Below, piece after piece: positions 1 through 8,168 of a stretch of 64,000 bases of DNA (positions within the stretch are counted from its first letter, which is position 1; every line of letters begins with the position of its first letter). The notes under the pieces were generated by a model, which was not told the origin of the DNA, searched no databases, and saw only the letters and a program-made list of their open reading frames with translations. A program made the translations under genes and the position numbers. The stretch lies in NCBI RefSeq assembly GCF_034676545.1, contig NZ_JAUCBZ010000015.1, forward strand, positions 2,015,001-2,079,000, given 5' to 3'. Source of the DNA: Pararhodobacter sp. Lineage in GTDB: Bacteria; Pseudomonadota; Alphaproteobacteria; Rhodobacterales; Rhodobacteraceae.

Positions 1-466
1 CAACGGCGGCTTGTGCCTGATCGCGTGTCGCGGTGGCTTGGTCCAACGCGGCTTGCGACACATCGGACAGGCGGAACAATTGCTCGGTGCGGTGAAAGTC
101 TGTCTGCTCCACAGCCAAGGCCGCCATCGCCTGCGCGACCTGCGCCTCGGCGGCGGCCACGTTCGACCCTCCGGCCCCGGCGGTCTGGGTTGCCAGATCA
201 AACTGCGCCTGCGCAATGTCGAAGGCCGCCTGCAACGGCGCAGGGTCCAGCGTGAACAAGACATCGCCCTCGGTCACATAGGCGTTTTCCGTCGCGTTGA
301 CCGTCGCCACTTGCCCGCCCACCTGCGGCGAGATCGTCAGCAGATTGGCCTGCAAATACGCGTCGTCGGTGCTGGGGTAGGTGACGCCATGCTGCCACCA
401 GGCATAGAGGCCGACCGCGCCCGCAAGGGCAACGATGCCAAGGCCGACAAGTTTGAGGGTCTTCAT
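1..466 (-). CDS. HlyD/EmrA-type membrane fusion protein, N-terminal part (runs off left edge)
   Basis: This is the first 155 codons of a periplasmic adaptor subunit of a tripartite efflux or secretion pump; the C-terminus lies outside the window. It starts at the ATG whose complement is 464-466. It opens with one N-terminal membrane anchor (MKTLKLVGLGIVALAG) and continues into the conserved STDDAYLQAN and ISPQVGGQV segments that begin the biotinyl-lipoyl-like domain of EmrA/AaeA adaptors. An Ala/Gln-rich stretch follows, as expected for the alpha-hairpin. It lies 24 bases downstream of the DUF1269 gene on the same strand. The family call is firm; the partner pump and substrate cannot be seen. 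Confidence 0.85.
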   Translation of the reverse strand, partial: MKTLKLVGLGIVALAGAVGLYAWWQHGVTYPSTDDAYLQANLLTISPQVGGQVATVNATENAYVTEGDVLFTLDPAPLQAAFDIAQAQFDLATQTAGAGGSNVAAAEAQVAQAMAALAVEQTDFHRTEQLFRLSDVSQAALDQATATRDQAQAAV

Positions 467-490
467 GGGCGCGGTCTTTCCTGGGGCTGA

Positions 491-1009
491 TTATTCAGGA
501 TGTTTGGCACTGATCAGCGCTTCCTGCGCCCTTTCAAAATGCGCGCGCAAGTGGTTTTCGGCGTCCGCGTCCAGATTGGTGCGCAAGATCCTGCCGCCCA
601 TGGTGCCGAGCCGGTCAATGACCCGGTCCGAGGCCTCGTCGGGCAGCAGCATGAACAACGCGGCCTGTCCGGGTTGCAGGGCTTGTGACACGTCTTTCAT
701 GAACCCGTCATCAATGCCAAAATCAGTCAGCCCGCCGGTGATCGCACCAGCCCCGGCACCGGCCGCCAGACCCAGCAGCGGATTGAAAAAGATCAGCCCG
801 GCCAGCATCCCCCAGAGTGCCCCGCTGGTGGCGCCGACGGTCCACATGTTGACCATCTGGTCCAGCTTGATGTGCCCATCTTGATCGGCACTGGCAACCA
901 CGGCGTCAGCCACCGTGACAAGATGTTCCTTGGTCATCGACAGCAGGTCCTTGCGGGCGGCATGAGCCTCGGCTGGGGTGTCGTAAGCGACAACAATGAG
1001 TTCAGACAT
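491..1009 (-). CDS. DUF1269 family membrane-associated protein
   Basis: This 172-residue protein matches the DUF1269 pattern: an N-terminal MSELIVVAYDTPAEA beta-strand segment, a central glycine/alanine-rich double hydrophobic stretch (about residues 57-92, GALWGMLAGLIFFNPLLGLA then AGAGAGAITGG), and an acidic C-terminal half with ALFMLLPDEASDRV. The central stretch could be a membrane hairpin. No catalytic motif is visible and the biochemical role of the family is unknown; some members are described as stress-associated. The gene is co-directional with the HlyD-like gene downstream, but the association looks loose. Confidence 0.75.
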   Translation of the reverse strand: MSELIVVAYDTPAEAHAARKDLLSMTKEHLVTVADAVVASADQDGHIKLDQMVNMWTVGATSGALWGMLAGLIFFNPLLGLAAGAGAGAITGGLTDFGIDDGFMKDVSQALQPGQAALFMLLPDEASDRVIDRLGTMGGRILRTNLDADAENHLRAHFERAQEALISAKHPE

Positions 1010-1075
1010 GGATGGGTCTCCTGTGGAAAGCGGGGTAGTGTTTGGCTTGGGCGGCGCTTGCCGCGCGGCGACGGG

Positions 1076-1858
1076 TCAGCGCATGGCCCAGCCATGACTG
1101 ACCAACAGCGATTGCCCGGTCAGCGCATTGCTGGGGAAGGCGGCGAACAGGTGTGCCACCTCGGCCACATCCTCGACGGTGGTGAATTCCTTGTCGACGG
1201 TCTCGCCCAGCATGATCTTTTCGACCACATCCTTTTCGGAAATCCCCAGGTTTTGCGCCTGCTCGGGGATCTGCTTTTCCACCAGCGGCGTGCGCACGAA
1301 ACCCGGGCAGATGACGTTGGCCCGCACCCCATGCGCGGCACCTTCCTTGGCGATCACGCGGGCCAGCCCCAGCAAGCCGTGCTTGGCGGTGACATAGGCG
1401 GCCTTGAGCGGCGAGGCCTCCTTTGAGTGCACCGAGCCCATGAAGATGATCGAGCCACCGCCCGCCTTGTACATATGCGGCAGGCAGGCTTTCGAGGTCA
1501 GGAATGCGCCATCCAGATGGATCGCCAGCAGCTTTTTCCAGTCGTCGAACGGGAAGTCTTCGAGCTTGTGAACAATCTGGATGCCCGCATTCGAGACCAG
1601 CACATCAACGCGGCCCCATTTGGCAACGATTTCCGCGACACCGGCATTCACCGCCGCCTCGTCCATCACATTCATCGCCACGCCAATCGCCGCGCCGGGG
1701 CCTTTTGCGGTCAGGTCCTTGGCGGTGGCCTTGGCGGCGTCAAGGTTCAGGTCGGCAATCGCCACCCGCGCGCCATCCGCGATGTAGCGTTCCGCAATGC
1801 CGCGGCCGATGCCGCTGGCGCCGCCGGTGATGATGCAGACTTTGTCTTTGAGGGTCAT
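1076..1858 (-). CDS. bdhA: 3-hydroxybutyrate dehydrogenase (SDR family)
   Basis: This 260-residue classical short-chain dehydrogenase probably interconverts (R)-3-hydroxybutyrate and acetoacetate with NAD+. It has the Rossmann motif TGGASGIG near residue 12, the NAG motif (LVSNAGIQ) and the catalytic Ser (GSVHSKEASP), Tyr and Lys (AAYVTAKHG). The C-terminal region (PLVEKQIPEQA, VEKIMLGE, LTGQSLLVSHGWAMR) matches 3-hydroxybutyrate dehydrogenases better than other SDRs. It is last in a minus-strand run after a SpoIIAA-like gene, acetoacetate decarboxylase and a patatin, so the substrate call is also supported by context. Confidence 0.9.
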   Translation of the reverse strand: MTLKDKVCIITGGASGIGRGIAERYIADGARVAIADLNLDAAKATAKDLTAKGPGAAIGVAMNVMDEAAVNAGVAEIVAKWGRVDVLVSNAGIQIVHKLEDFPFDDWKKLLAIHLDGAFLTSKACLPHMYKAGGGSIIFMGSVHSKEASPLKAAYVTAKHGLLGLARVIAKEGAAHGVRANVICPGFVRTPLVEKQIPEQAQNLGISEKDVVEKIMLGETVDKEFTTVEDVAEVAHLFAAFPSNALTGQSLLVSHGWAMR

Positions 1859-1892
1859 TTTCTGTTCCTTTATTGTCGTTTAGACGTGGCAC

Positions 1893-2255
1893 TCAGGCAG
1901 CCGCCCAGGCCACCGCGTCCGTCAGCTCGTTGGTATGAAAAATCTCGGTTTTCGCCGGCATGAGCGGTAAAAAGATCCGCATCGTGTTGGCGATCCAGTC
2001 GTGATTGGTCACCAGTGCGATCCGCTCGAAATCGCGCCAATGGTGCAGGCCGAACAGGGCATCATCCAGCATGGCTTTTGCTTCGAAACCCTCGAATTCC
2101 GGGCCGATGACATAGACGAAGCGGGCCTTGCCCTGCGATTTGATCTGCTCTTCGACAGCGGGGATCAGAATGGAGGTGTAGTCCTCATCCGTGACCTTTC
2201 CCACGGCCCGAAAGGCCAGCACAGTGTTTGCGGCAGTCTTGACGTGTTCCAACAT
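1893..2255 (-). CDS. SpoIIAA-like (STAS-fold) protein
   Basis: This 120-residue protein fits the SpoIIAA-like/DUF3478 family: an N-terminal VLAFRAVGKVTDEDY strand-turn, a central FVYVIGPEFEGFEAKAMLDD segment and a C-terminal RIALVTNHDWIANTMRIF stretch. Members adopt a STAS-like fold and some may bind lipid-like molecules, but their roles are not defined. It sits between acetoacetate decarboxylase and bdhA with short gaps (34 bases each side), suggesting co-transcription with the ketone-body genes. No enzymatic residues are apparent. Confidence 0.75.
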   Translation of the reverse strand: MLEHVKTAANTVLAFRAVGKVTDEDYTSILIPAVEEQIKSQGKARFVYVIGPEFEGFEAKAMLDDALFGLHHWRDFERIALVTNHDWIANTMRIFLPLMPAKTEIFHTNELTDAVAWAAA

Positions 2256-2289
2256 GGGTTTATCCTCTGGTTATGACGGTTGATCGGCT

Positions 2290-3027
2290 TCAACCGAGGT
2301 AATCGTGAACCACCTCGCCCAGTCCGAGCGTCAGGTCCGATTGAATGTGAATGGCCGAGAGAACGTCGTGCACCGGCAGGTCGGCCACCGGGGCGAGCGC
2401 GTGGGCGTGCAATTCCAAGGCGGCGGGGCCCTCCCAGGCGCCTTTGACCGTCACGTCGGTCATGAAATAGCGCACCAATTCGCAAATCCGCGGCGTGCAA
2501 TCGACATGCGGGATGATCTTCAACAAGAAGCTTGGGCCTTGCAGGCTTTTCAGAACGGCATCGTGATCGAGCGTCCGGTGCTTGTAGCCCATCGTCCCCG
2601 TGGCAACCCGGACCGAGCCCACGTCCAGCGTTCCGACCAGCGTATCCTTTTCAACGCGCATGGCCGGGTCGGCCATCTTTTTGGGAAAGCCCCAGATCTC
2701 TCGCCCGCTGGCAATCGGCGATTCATCGTTCAGATACATCGAATGAACATAGCCACCCTGCTGCCCGTTGAACCGGACCGGGATGACCTGACCGGATTCC
2801 GTGTAATCCCCGAACCCGGTCGAATCCGGCATGCGGATGAACTCGAACTTCACGATCGGCTCCGTCACCGCCAAAGGCTCGGGGACCACGGCGCGCAGGG
2901 CGTCCATGTCGGTGCGATAGGTGATGATCAGGAATTCCCGGTTCACAAATCGGTAGGGGCCACGCGGGTAAGACGGGTTGGTCAGCGGCATCGAGAAGGC
3001 CTTGGCGACCACATCAGCAATATTCAT
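2290..3027 (-). CDS. adc: acetoacetate decarboxylase
   Basis: This 245-residue protein belongs to the ADC family, which converts acetoacetate to acetone and CO2. The active-site segment SGREIWGFPKKMAD places the Schiff-base lysine pair at residues 116-117, matching Lys115/Lys116 of the clostridial enzyme. The N-terminal GPYRFVNREFLIITYRTD and the VKFEFIRMPDSTGFGDYTE block are also family features. Its start overlaps the stop of the patatin gene by 4 bases, so translation of the two is coupled. With bdhA downstream, 3-hydroxybutyrate could be routed through acetoacetate to acetone. Confidence 0.9.
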   Translation of the reverse strand: MNIADVVAKAFSMPLTNPSYPRGPYRFVNREFLIITYRTDMDALRAVVPEPLAVTEPIVKFEFIRMPDSTGFGDYTESGQVIPVRFNGQQGGYVHSMYLNDESPIASGREIWGFPKKMADPAMRVEKDTLVGTLDVGSVRVATGTMGYKHRTLDHDAVLKSLQGPSFLLKIIPHVDCTPRICELVRYFMTDVTVKGAWEGPAALELHAHALAPVADLPVHDVLSAIHIQSDLTLGLGEVVHDYLG

Positions 3028-4139
3028 TCTGTTTGTCCTTCGGGTTGCGCGGTCAGGTCGAACACTTGCAAGCCGTCAGCGCCGATCTTGCGGTGTTTCC
3101 AGTGGTCGTGGTTCAGGGTGTGATGCGTGTCGGCGGCGCCAGCCTTCCAATGGGCGTTCATCGACAGACGCGAAAATTCGTAATCCTTGGCTTGGCTCTC
3201 ATAGCTTTCCTTGCGGTGGATCAGATGCACCAAGGTGATCGGGCAGGCCGGGCCGGTGGCGCGCAGGAACGCCAGATCGGGATCGTCCTGCAACGCCTTG
3301 GGCAGCTTTGTGGCAAGGCGCTGAACGGCGGCGCGAATGTCGTGCAACTGCCGGTAACGGTCGGTGGTCAGGCGGGTGCGGCTGGAATAGCGGATGTCCT
3401 TTTCGCGTTGTGCGACGTCGCCCAGAGTTTTCGGCATGGCACCCCGGGCGCTGAACACGTCGACCTGGAAAATGCAGACCGGATCGCGGCCAAGATTGTC
3501 CATCACGAATTGCAGCGGCGTGTTCGACACCAGACCGCCATCCCAATAGCTGTGGCCGTCAATGGTGACCGGCCCGAACCCCGGCGGCAGCGCACCACTG
3601 GCCATGATGTGCTCAGGCCCGATGCGCATGGACTGGCTGTCGAAATAGGCAAAGTTGGCGGTTTCGATATCCACCGCACCGACCGAAAGCCGTGGCCCGC
3701 AATCGTTGAGGTAATCAAAATCCACCAGTGTTTCCAGCGTCTTGCGCAAGGGGCTGGTGTCGTAGACGCTCAGGCACGGTTCCGTGGAAAACGGCGACCA
3801 TGCTGACAGCGGCTTGGGTTTGAAAAAGCCGGGCGCGCCGGTGGCCATGACGCTTGCCGCCGCGACATCGCCATACATCTGGCGTGCTTGCGGCCCGGCA
3901 AGCCAAGGGGCCGCGGGCAGGCCTGAGGTCACCTTGGTCCAGAACTCGAACAGCTTGTCATGGCGCGTTTCGGGCGGATTTCCGCAAATCAGCGCGGCAT
4001 TGATCGCCCCGATCGAGATGCCTGCAACCCAATCGGGCTGCCAGTCCTGCTGCGACAGATACGCTGCCGCCCCGGCTTGATACGCCCCCAAAGCGCCGCC
4101 GCCCTGCAAGACCAAAATCCGTTGCTCTGCCTGTGCCAT
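3024..4139 (-). CDS. patatin-like phospholipase
   Basis: This 371-residue hydrolase has the patatin Ser-Asp dyad. The oxyanion motif GGGALGAYQAG starts near residue 13, the nucleophile lies in GISIG (Ser42) and the catalytic Asp in YWDGG (Asp200). The C-terminal third, with KDYEFSRLSM and HWKAGAADTHHTL, resembles the DUF3734 region of patatins found beside hydroxybutyrate dehydrogenases. There is no signal peptide, so it should act in the cytosol, perhaps on lipid or PHB-granule esters. A bdhA-patD operon is known in Legionella, and the arrangement here adds adc and a SpoIIAA-like gene. Confidence 0.88.
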   Translation of the reverse strand: MAQAEQRILVLQGGGALGAYQAGAAAYLSQQDWQPDWVAGISIGAINAALICGNPPETRHDKLFEFWTKVTSGLPAAPWLAGPQARQMYGDVAAASVMATGAPGFFKPKPLSAWSPFSTEPCLSVYDTSPLRKTLETLVDFDYLNDCGPRLSVGAVDIETANFAYFDSQSMRIGPEHIMASGALPPGFGPVTIDGHSYWDGGLVSNTPLQFVMDNLGRDPVCIFQVDVFSARGAMPKTLGDVAQREKDIRYSSRTRLTTDRYRQLHDIRAAVQRLATKLPKALQDDPDLAFLRATGPACPITLVHLIHRKESYESQAKDYEFSRLSMNAHWKAGAADTHHTLNHDHWKHRKIGADGLQVFDLTAQPEGQTE

Positions 4140-4250
4140 CAGTACCCCCTCGACCCGTGATGCGGCGATCAGGCCCCGACTCGATTTCGACTCGGCCTCG
4201 CCTCGATGGGAGTTGTTTGACTGATGCTGCGGGATTGGAGCTTGTTCGAA

Positions 4251-4268
4251 GCTTACTTTTTTGTAAGC
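4251..4268. promoter_or_regulatory. inverted repeat GCTTAC-N6-GTAAGC
   Basis: A perfect 6-base inverted repeat with a T6 centre lies between the histidine kinase stop (4302) and the patatin start (4139). It is about 110 bases upstream of the patatin operon, so it may be an operator; it could also fold as a weak hairpin after the kinase gene, although no T-run follows on the minus strand. A direct repeat (CGACTCG twice, four bases apart) lies nearby around 4177-4194. The function is inferred from position only. Confidence 0.3.
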
Positions 4269-4301
4269 CCTTGCTCCCGGGGTAACGGCGGCATCCCCCG
4301 A

Positions 4302-5663
4302 TCAAACCCGGTCGGGAAACACGATCCGCACCGCCAGACCGGGGTGATTGTCGCCCAGCGACAGCTGTGCCCCGTGCAGTTTGCAAATCGCCGCAACCAG
4401 ACTGAGGCCCAGCCCATGGCCCTCGGTCGTGCGGCTTTGTTCCAACCGGTAGAGCCTGCGCAAGACCTTGTCGCGCTCCTCCACCGGAATCCCCGGCCCG
4501 GTATCGGTGACGCACAGCACAACCTGCCCGTCTTGACGCGACAACTCCACCCGAAGGGTTGACCCAGTCGGCGTGTGGCGCACCCCGTTCTCGATCAGAT
4601 TGGCAAGGACCTGCGACAAGAGATGCCGGTCGCCGGTGACCATGAAGGGCCCGGCCCCGGTCAGCGTGAGCGTCAGGCTGTAGCCTTTTTCCTCGGCGTC
4701 GGCCCCCAGAAAATCGACAACATCCTCAGCCACCCCCTGCAAATCGGTTGGCACAAACCGGTCGCGCACCGCGCCCCCTTCGATCTGCGCCAGTTGCAGC
4801 AGCGCCTGAAAGGTGTTCACGATCCGGTCGGTTTCGTGCAGCGCCTGCGCCAGCAGATCCTTTTGCCGGGCGTCAAGCGGCGTTTCCTCGGCGATTTCGG
4901 CAAGGATGACGGCCACCCGCTGAATCGGCGTTTTCAGATCATGCGCGATATCGGCCGAGACCTGACGCATCGAGGCAATCAGCGCCTCTTGCGAGGTGGC
5001 CATGGTGTTGACGGCGGCGCTGATCGCCGTCAGATCATCCCGGTCCCGCGCCGCAACCGGCACCCGCGCCGACATGGTTCCGGCGGTCAGCGCGCCAAGG
5101 GCCGCCTGAATCCGGTCGATCCGCCGCCGTGCGTTTCGCGCCGCCAGCGCGCCCGCGCCCGTCGCCAGCAGAATGGTGGGCAGCAGGCCGATCAAGACGA
5201 CCGACAGGATGATCTCGCCCATGTCCAGAACCTGCTCGCGGGTGCGGGCAACGGTCAGTTGCCCACGGCCGACACGCTCGGTCCTGGCAAGATAACTGGC
5301 GGACAGGTCGTCGTGGCCCTCGTCAATCGCGCGACGGTCAAGAATGGTAAAGTCCTCGACCTGCGGGATTGCCGTGACATTGGCGATGATCGGCCCGCGA
5401 TCGGGTTGATAGTGCAGGATCGTCAGTTCGGAATCCGTGATCTGCACATCCTCTTGCAGGCGGGCGATCAAGGCGGCTTGATCGTCGAGGGAGTCGTAGG
5501 CGTCAAGCGTCTGGTCGATCTCCTCCTCAAGCGTCGCCTCGAAACTGGCGCGGATCACAAGATAGGCGGTTGCAAAACTCGCCACCGACGAGAGGATGAA
5601 AATCCCCAGAAACACCGCCGTCAGACGCAGCGGCGTCGAGCGTATGGGCCACAGGCGGCGCAT
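4302..5663 (-). CDS. sensor histidine kinase of an OmpR-type two-component system
   Basis: This 453-residue kinase has an N-terminal membrane helix (about residues 14-37), a periplasmic sensor of about 110 residues, a second helix (about 150-172), a HAMP segment, an H-box with phospho-acceptor His241 (SADIAHDLKTP), an N-box (NLIENGVRHTP), G1 (DTGPGIP) and G2 (GHGLGLS). The start chosen is the ATG sharing its first base with the last base of the regulator TGA (GTGATG); a GTG one codon earlier is possible. The architecture resembles QseC/PhoQ-type kinases. The signal is unknown, but the operon with PepSY and DUF347 proteins suggests an envelope cue. Confidence 0.93.
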   Translation of the reverse strand: MRRLWPIRSTPLRLTAVFLGIFILSSVASFATAYLVIRASFEATLEEEIDQTLDAYDSLDDQAALIARLQEDVQITDSELTILHYQPDRGPIIANVTAIPQVEDFTILDRRAIDEGHDDLSASYLARTERVGRGQLTVARTREQVLDMGEIILSVVLIGLLPTILLATGAGALAARNARRRIDRIQAALGALTAGTMSARVPVAARDRDDLTAISAAVNTMATSQEALIASMRQVSADIAHDLKTPIQRVAVILAEIAEETPLDARQKDLLAQALHETDRIVNTFQALLQLAQIEGGAVRDRFVPTDLQGVAEDVVDFLGADAEEKGYSLTLTLTGAGPFMVTGDRHLLSQVLANLIENGVRHTPTGSTLRVELSRQDGQVVLCVTDTGPGIPVEERDKVLRRLYRLEQSRTTEGHGLGLSLVAAICKLHGAQLSLGDNHPGLAVRIVFPDRV

Positions 5664-6337
5664 CACTCGGCAACGATCCGGTAGCCCGCGCCGCGCACGG
5701 TTTCGATGAGTTCGGTCGCAAACGGCTTGTCGATCTTGCGGCGCAGGCGGCTGATATGGGTATCGACCACATTGGTCATCGGGTCAAAATGAATATCCCA
5801 GACGGCCTCCATCAGCATGGTGCGGGTCTGCACCCGGCCCTTGCGGCGCAGCAGATGCTCCAGCAGCGCAAACTCGCGCGGCAACAGGTCGATGGGTTGG
5901 CCTGCCCGCGTGACCTTGCGGGTCAAGAGGTTCATGTCCAGATCGGCGGCTTTCAGAACGGTCGGCTCGTCCTGCATCTGCGGGCGACGCGCAAGGGCCG
6001 CAATCCGCGCGCTGAGTTCGCCAAAGGCAAACGGCTTGACCAGATAATCGTCGGCACCAGCGTTCAGCCCCTCGATGCGATCATCGACCCCGCCCAGCGC
6101 GGTCAGCAGCAAGACAGGCGTGCGGTTTTTCGCCCCGCGCAGCGTTTTCACCAGGCTGACGCCGTCAATCCCCGGCAACATCCGGTCAACGATCAGCACG
6201 TCATAGCTGCCGACGCTGGCGCGCACCAGACCCTCGGCCCCGTCGGCGATCAGGTCGACGGAATGCCCCTCCTGGCGCAACCCCTCGGCGATATAGGCGC
6301 CGGTTTTCTTGTCGTCTTCGATCACCAGAAGTTTCAT
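5663..6337 (-). CDS. OmpR/PhoB-family response regulator
   Basis: This 224-residue regulator has a receiver domain with acidic pocket EDD, phospho-acceptor Asp51 (VLIVDRMLPG) and the conserved Lys near residue 101 (DDYLVKPF), followed by a winged-helix DNA-binding domain (LPREFALLEHLLRRKGRVQTR ending in VRGAGYRI). The start at MKLLVIEDD is preferred over an in-frame ATG 11 codons upstream because it begins the receiver fold. It is translationally coupled to the kinase. A hairpin lies between it and the upstream PepSY-like gene, so it may be expressed partly by read-through or from its own promoter. Confidence 0.94.
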   Translation of the reverse strand: MKLLVIEDDKKTGAYIAEGLRQEGHSVDLIADGAEGLVRASVGSYDVLIVDRMLPGIDGVSLVKTLRGAKNRTPVLLLTALGGVDDRIEGLNAGADDYLVKPFAFGELSARIAALARRPQMQDEPTVLKAADLDMNLLTRKVTRAGQPIDLLPREFALLEHLLRRKGRVQTRTMLMEAVWDIHFDPMTNVVDTHISRLRRKIDKPFATELIETVRGAGYRIVAE

Positions 6338-6357
6338 GGCTCGCCCGTTGTCAAATA

Positions 6358-6383
6358 ATCGGCGGAGCAATTGCCCCGCCGAT
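6358..6383 (-). terminator. hairpin between pepSY-like gene and response regulator
   Basis: An 8-base stem ATCGGCGG/CCGCCGAT encloses a further GCAATTGC palindrome, so nearly the whole 26 bases are self-complementary. On the minus strand it follows the PepSY-like stop (6405) and is trailed by TTATTTG. It fits a partial terminator or attenuator that lowers kinase/regulator expression relative to the PepSY-like gene. Confidence 0.55.
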
Positions 6384-6404
6384 AAACCGTATCAGGAGAT
6401 ATGG

Positions 6405-6761
6405 TCAGTTGCTTTCGTTTTCGTCATCATCGTCGCCATCGTCCGTATCCGCTGGCATCAGACGCACCGAGTTATCGGCCGGATTGACCAGATACTCGGC
6501 GACGCTGCCATCGGGCATGACGATCTCGACTTCATACATGCCGGCATCCGTGCCATCCTCTTCGAACTCGGCACTCATCGCCTTGCCGCCAGAGCTGGCT
6601 TCAGCGGCGCTTACCGCGGCGGTCAACGAGCCGGGGGCGGCCAGAAAGACCTGAGCCTCGGCGGGGCTGGTGTCGGCCAGGGCCATCGTGGCGGCCCCGC
6701 CCAGCAGGCCCAAAGACATCAGAGTGCTGGTTCCCAGTGCCAAAATAGTCGTGCGTTTCAT
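6405..6761 (-). CDS. small exported PepSY-like protein with acidic tail
   Basis: This 118-residue protein starts at an ATG preceded by AAGGAG with 6-base spacing. It has a signal peptide (MKRTTILAL to MALA), then a stretch with the PepSY-like pattern: a helix LTAAVSAAEASSGGKAMSA, strand YEVEIVMPDG and strand EYLVNPADNSVRLM. It ends in an acidic tail rich in Asp/Glu (DTDDGDDDDENESN) that could bind divalent metal. PepSY proteins next to two-component systems are common and may feed back on the sensor; that role is inferred here. Confidence 0.72.
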   Translation of the reverse strand: MKRTTILALGTSTLMSLGLLGGAATMALADTSPAEAQVFLAAPGSLTAAVSAAEASSGGKAMSAEFEEDGTDAGMYEVEIVMPDGSVAEYLVNPADNSVRLMPADTDDGDDDDENESN

Positions 6762-6902
6762 AATCGTCTCCTTGGTTGTCGGGCAATCACCGTGTCGCCC
6801 TGTGTCATCAATATGGGGGGGCATAAATGCGGCTGCTTGTCCGTCAGATTACAGATTGTCCATGTTCGGATATTGAACGCCGGGACAGCCGAACACGGGA
6901 AA

Positions 6903-6930
6903 GGGGCGAAGAGTTTGCGCCCTTCGCCCC
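6903..6930 (-). terminator. terminator-like hairpin after small membrane protein gene
   Basis: A perfect 9-base stem GGGGCGAAG/CTTCGCCCC with a 10-base loop lies 40 bases downstream of the stop of the 66-residue membrane protein on the minus strand. A short T-stretch (TTTCCC) follows on that strand. It separates the DUF347 genes from the PepSY-like gene, which has its own upstream region of about 130 bases. Confidence 0.55.
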
Positions 6931-6969
6931 GTGTTGCTCCGCAGTTCCGATCTGCCGTCAGATCCGCCT

Positions 6970-7170
6970 TCAGACGGGCGCTTGATCCGCCTCAAACGGC
7001 GCATCCACGGCGTCCTCTTGCGCGCGGCCCTTGATCGCCAGCCTGGCCGCCACGGCCATCAAGGCTCCAATGATGACCGCCGTCGCGACGATCATCGCCC
7101 CGGCCCCGATCGCGGCGAGCCCGCCCAGCGCGATCAAAACTCCCGCGATCAACCGATACAGTTTCTTCAT
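6970..7170 (-). CDS. 66-residue membrane protein of unknown function
   Basis: The start is the ATG preceded by AAAGGAGACGGAAG. The protein (MKKLYRL onward) is mostly two adjoining hydrophobic helices, LIAGVLIALGGLAAIGAG and AMIVATAVIIGALMAVAARL, with a short acidic C-terminal tail. No known domain was recognised. It is co-directional with the DUF347 genes upstream and the PepSY/two-component genes downstream, so it may belong to the same response. It could be an inner-membrane stress protein or a modulator of the neighbouring membrane proteins. Confidence 0.6.
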   Translation of the reverse strand: MKKLYRLIAGVLIALGGLAAIGAGAMIVATAVIIGALMAVAARLAIKGRAQEDAVDAPFEADQAPV

Positions 7171-7309
7171 CTTCCGTCTCCTTTGCTTGTCTGCATCCAA
7201 CGTGGGGATCCAAGATGACCACGACCCAACCGCCAGATTACAAATCATCCACAATTCGACAGTCAGCGGCATAACGCCCGCGCCACCATCGCCGCCCACC
7301 TGCATTGCC

Positions 7310-8062
7310 TTATGGCACGCGGCGCTGGCGCATGTTCAGGGCCACGAATCCCGCGATCAGCACAAGGCAAACCGCCGAAGCATTGTATGTGCCCAGATCC
7401 ATGCCGCCGTGCGCTGCGGGTTTGGTCAGCAAATCACCAAAGGTCGCGCCAAAAGGCCGGGTGAACACAAAGGCGATCCAGAAAACCGCAACGTCGTTCA
7501 GAACCTTGGTGTAATGGGCCGCCATCACCGCGGCGATCACCGCCGTACAGACCAGCGCTCCGCCCAGAAAGCTCAGGCCAAGCCCGTCGACCATCCAGTC
7601 GCCAAACGCGGTGCCCAGCGAGTTGGAAAACAGCACCGCCGTCCAGAACAGGATTTCGACATCCTTGCGCGCGATGTTTTCGACCTTGAGGTGCCCCTCG
7701 CGGCGGTGCCAGATGAACAGGGTCACCGCAAGCCCGAGGCCCAGCACGATCGAGCCGCCGAAATAGCCAACATTCAGCGTGCGATCCATGAAGTCCGAAA
7801 TCTCGGTGCCGGCGGTCGTGGTGCCGACAATGGCGGCCCAGAACAGCGCCGGGTGGTATTTTTTCGCGCGGATTTGCGCGAACAGCAAGACCGCGAGCAG
7901 TGCGCCCGTCACGAGTATCCCGACGATATAGCCAAGGTTCAGCGTCTGGGCGATGAAATCGCCGGTGGTTTCCCCCAGCGTTGTCGCGATGATCTTGATG
8001 ATCCAGAAGAACAGCGTCACCTCGGCAACTTTGCTGAGGGTTTGAGTGGTAGAAGACTTCAT
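7310..8062 (-). CDS. DUF347/COG4705 membrane protein (first copy)
   Basis: This 250-residue integral membrane protein starts at MKSSTTQTL. It carries four copies of a repeat of about 50 residues, each marked by an aromatic/Trp followed by a Gly-x-x-x-x-Asp signature: FWIIKIIATTLGETTGDF, AAIVGTTTAGTEISDFM, FWTAVLFSNSLGTAFGDW and FWIAFVFTRPFGATFGDL. Eight transmembrane segments are expected. This repeat pattern identifies the DUF347 (COG4705) family, which has no established biochemical function. The conserved Glu/Thr/Asp inside helices suggests ion or small-solute passage. A paralogue lies immediately upstream. Confidence 0.8.
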   Translation of the reverse strand: MKSSTTQTLSKVAEVTLFFWIIKIIATTLGETTGDFIAQTLNLGYIVGILVTGALLAVLLFAQIRAKKYHPALFWAAIVGTTTAGTEISDFMDRTLNVGYFGGSIVLGLGLAVTLFIWHRREGHLKVENIARKDVEILFWTAVLFSNSLGTAFGDWMVDGLGLSFLGGALVCTAVIAAVMAAHYTKVLNDVAVFWIAFVFTRPFGATFGDLLTKPAAHGGMDLGTYNASAVCLVLIAGFVALNMRQRRVP

Positions 8063-8168
8063 GGTTCGGTCCCTAAGGGTGTGTTTCGCCCTGGTATGGG
8101 CGTGCGTTTCAGATTTTTTGGGGGTTGTTGGTTCGGGTGGCCGATCAAGCCCGGCCACCCGCGATATG

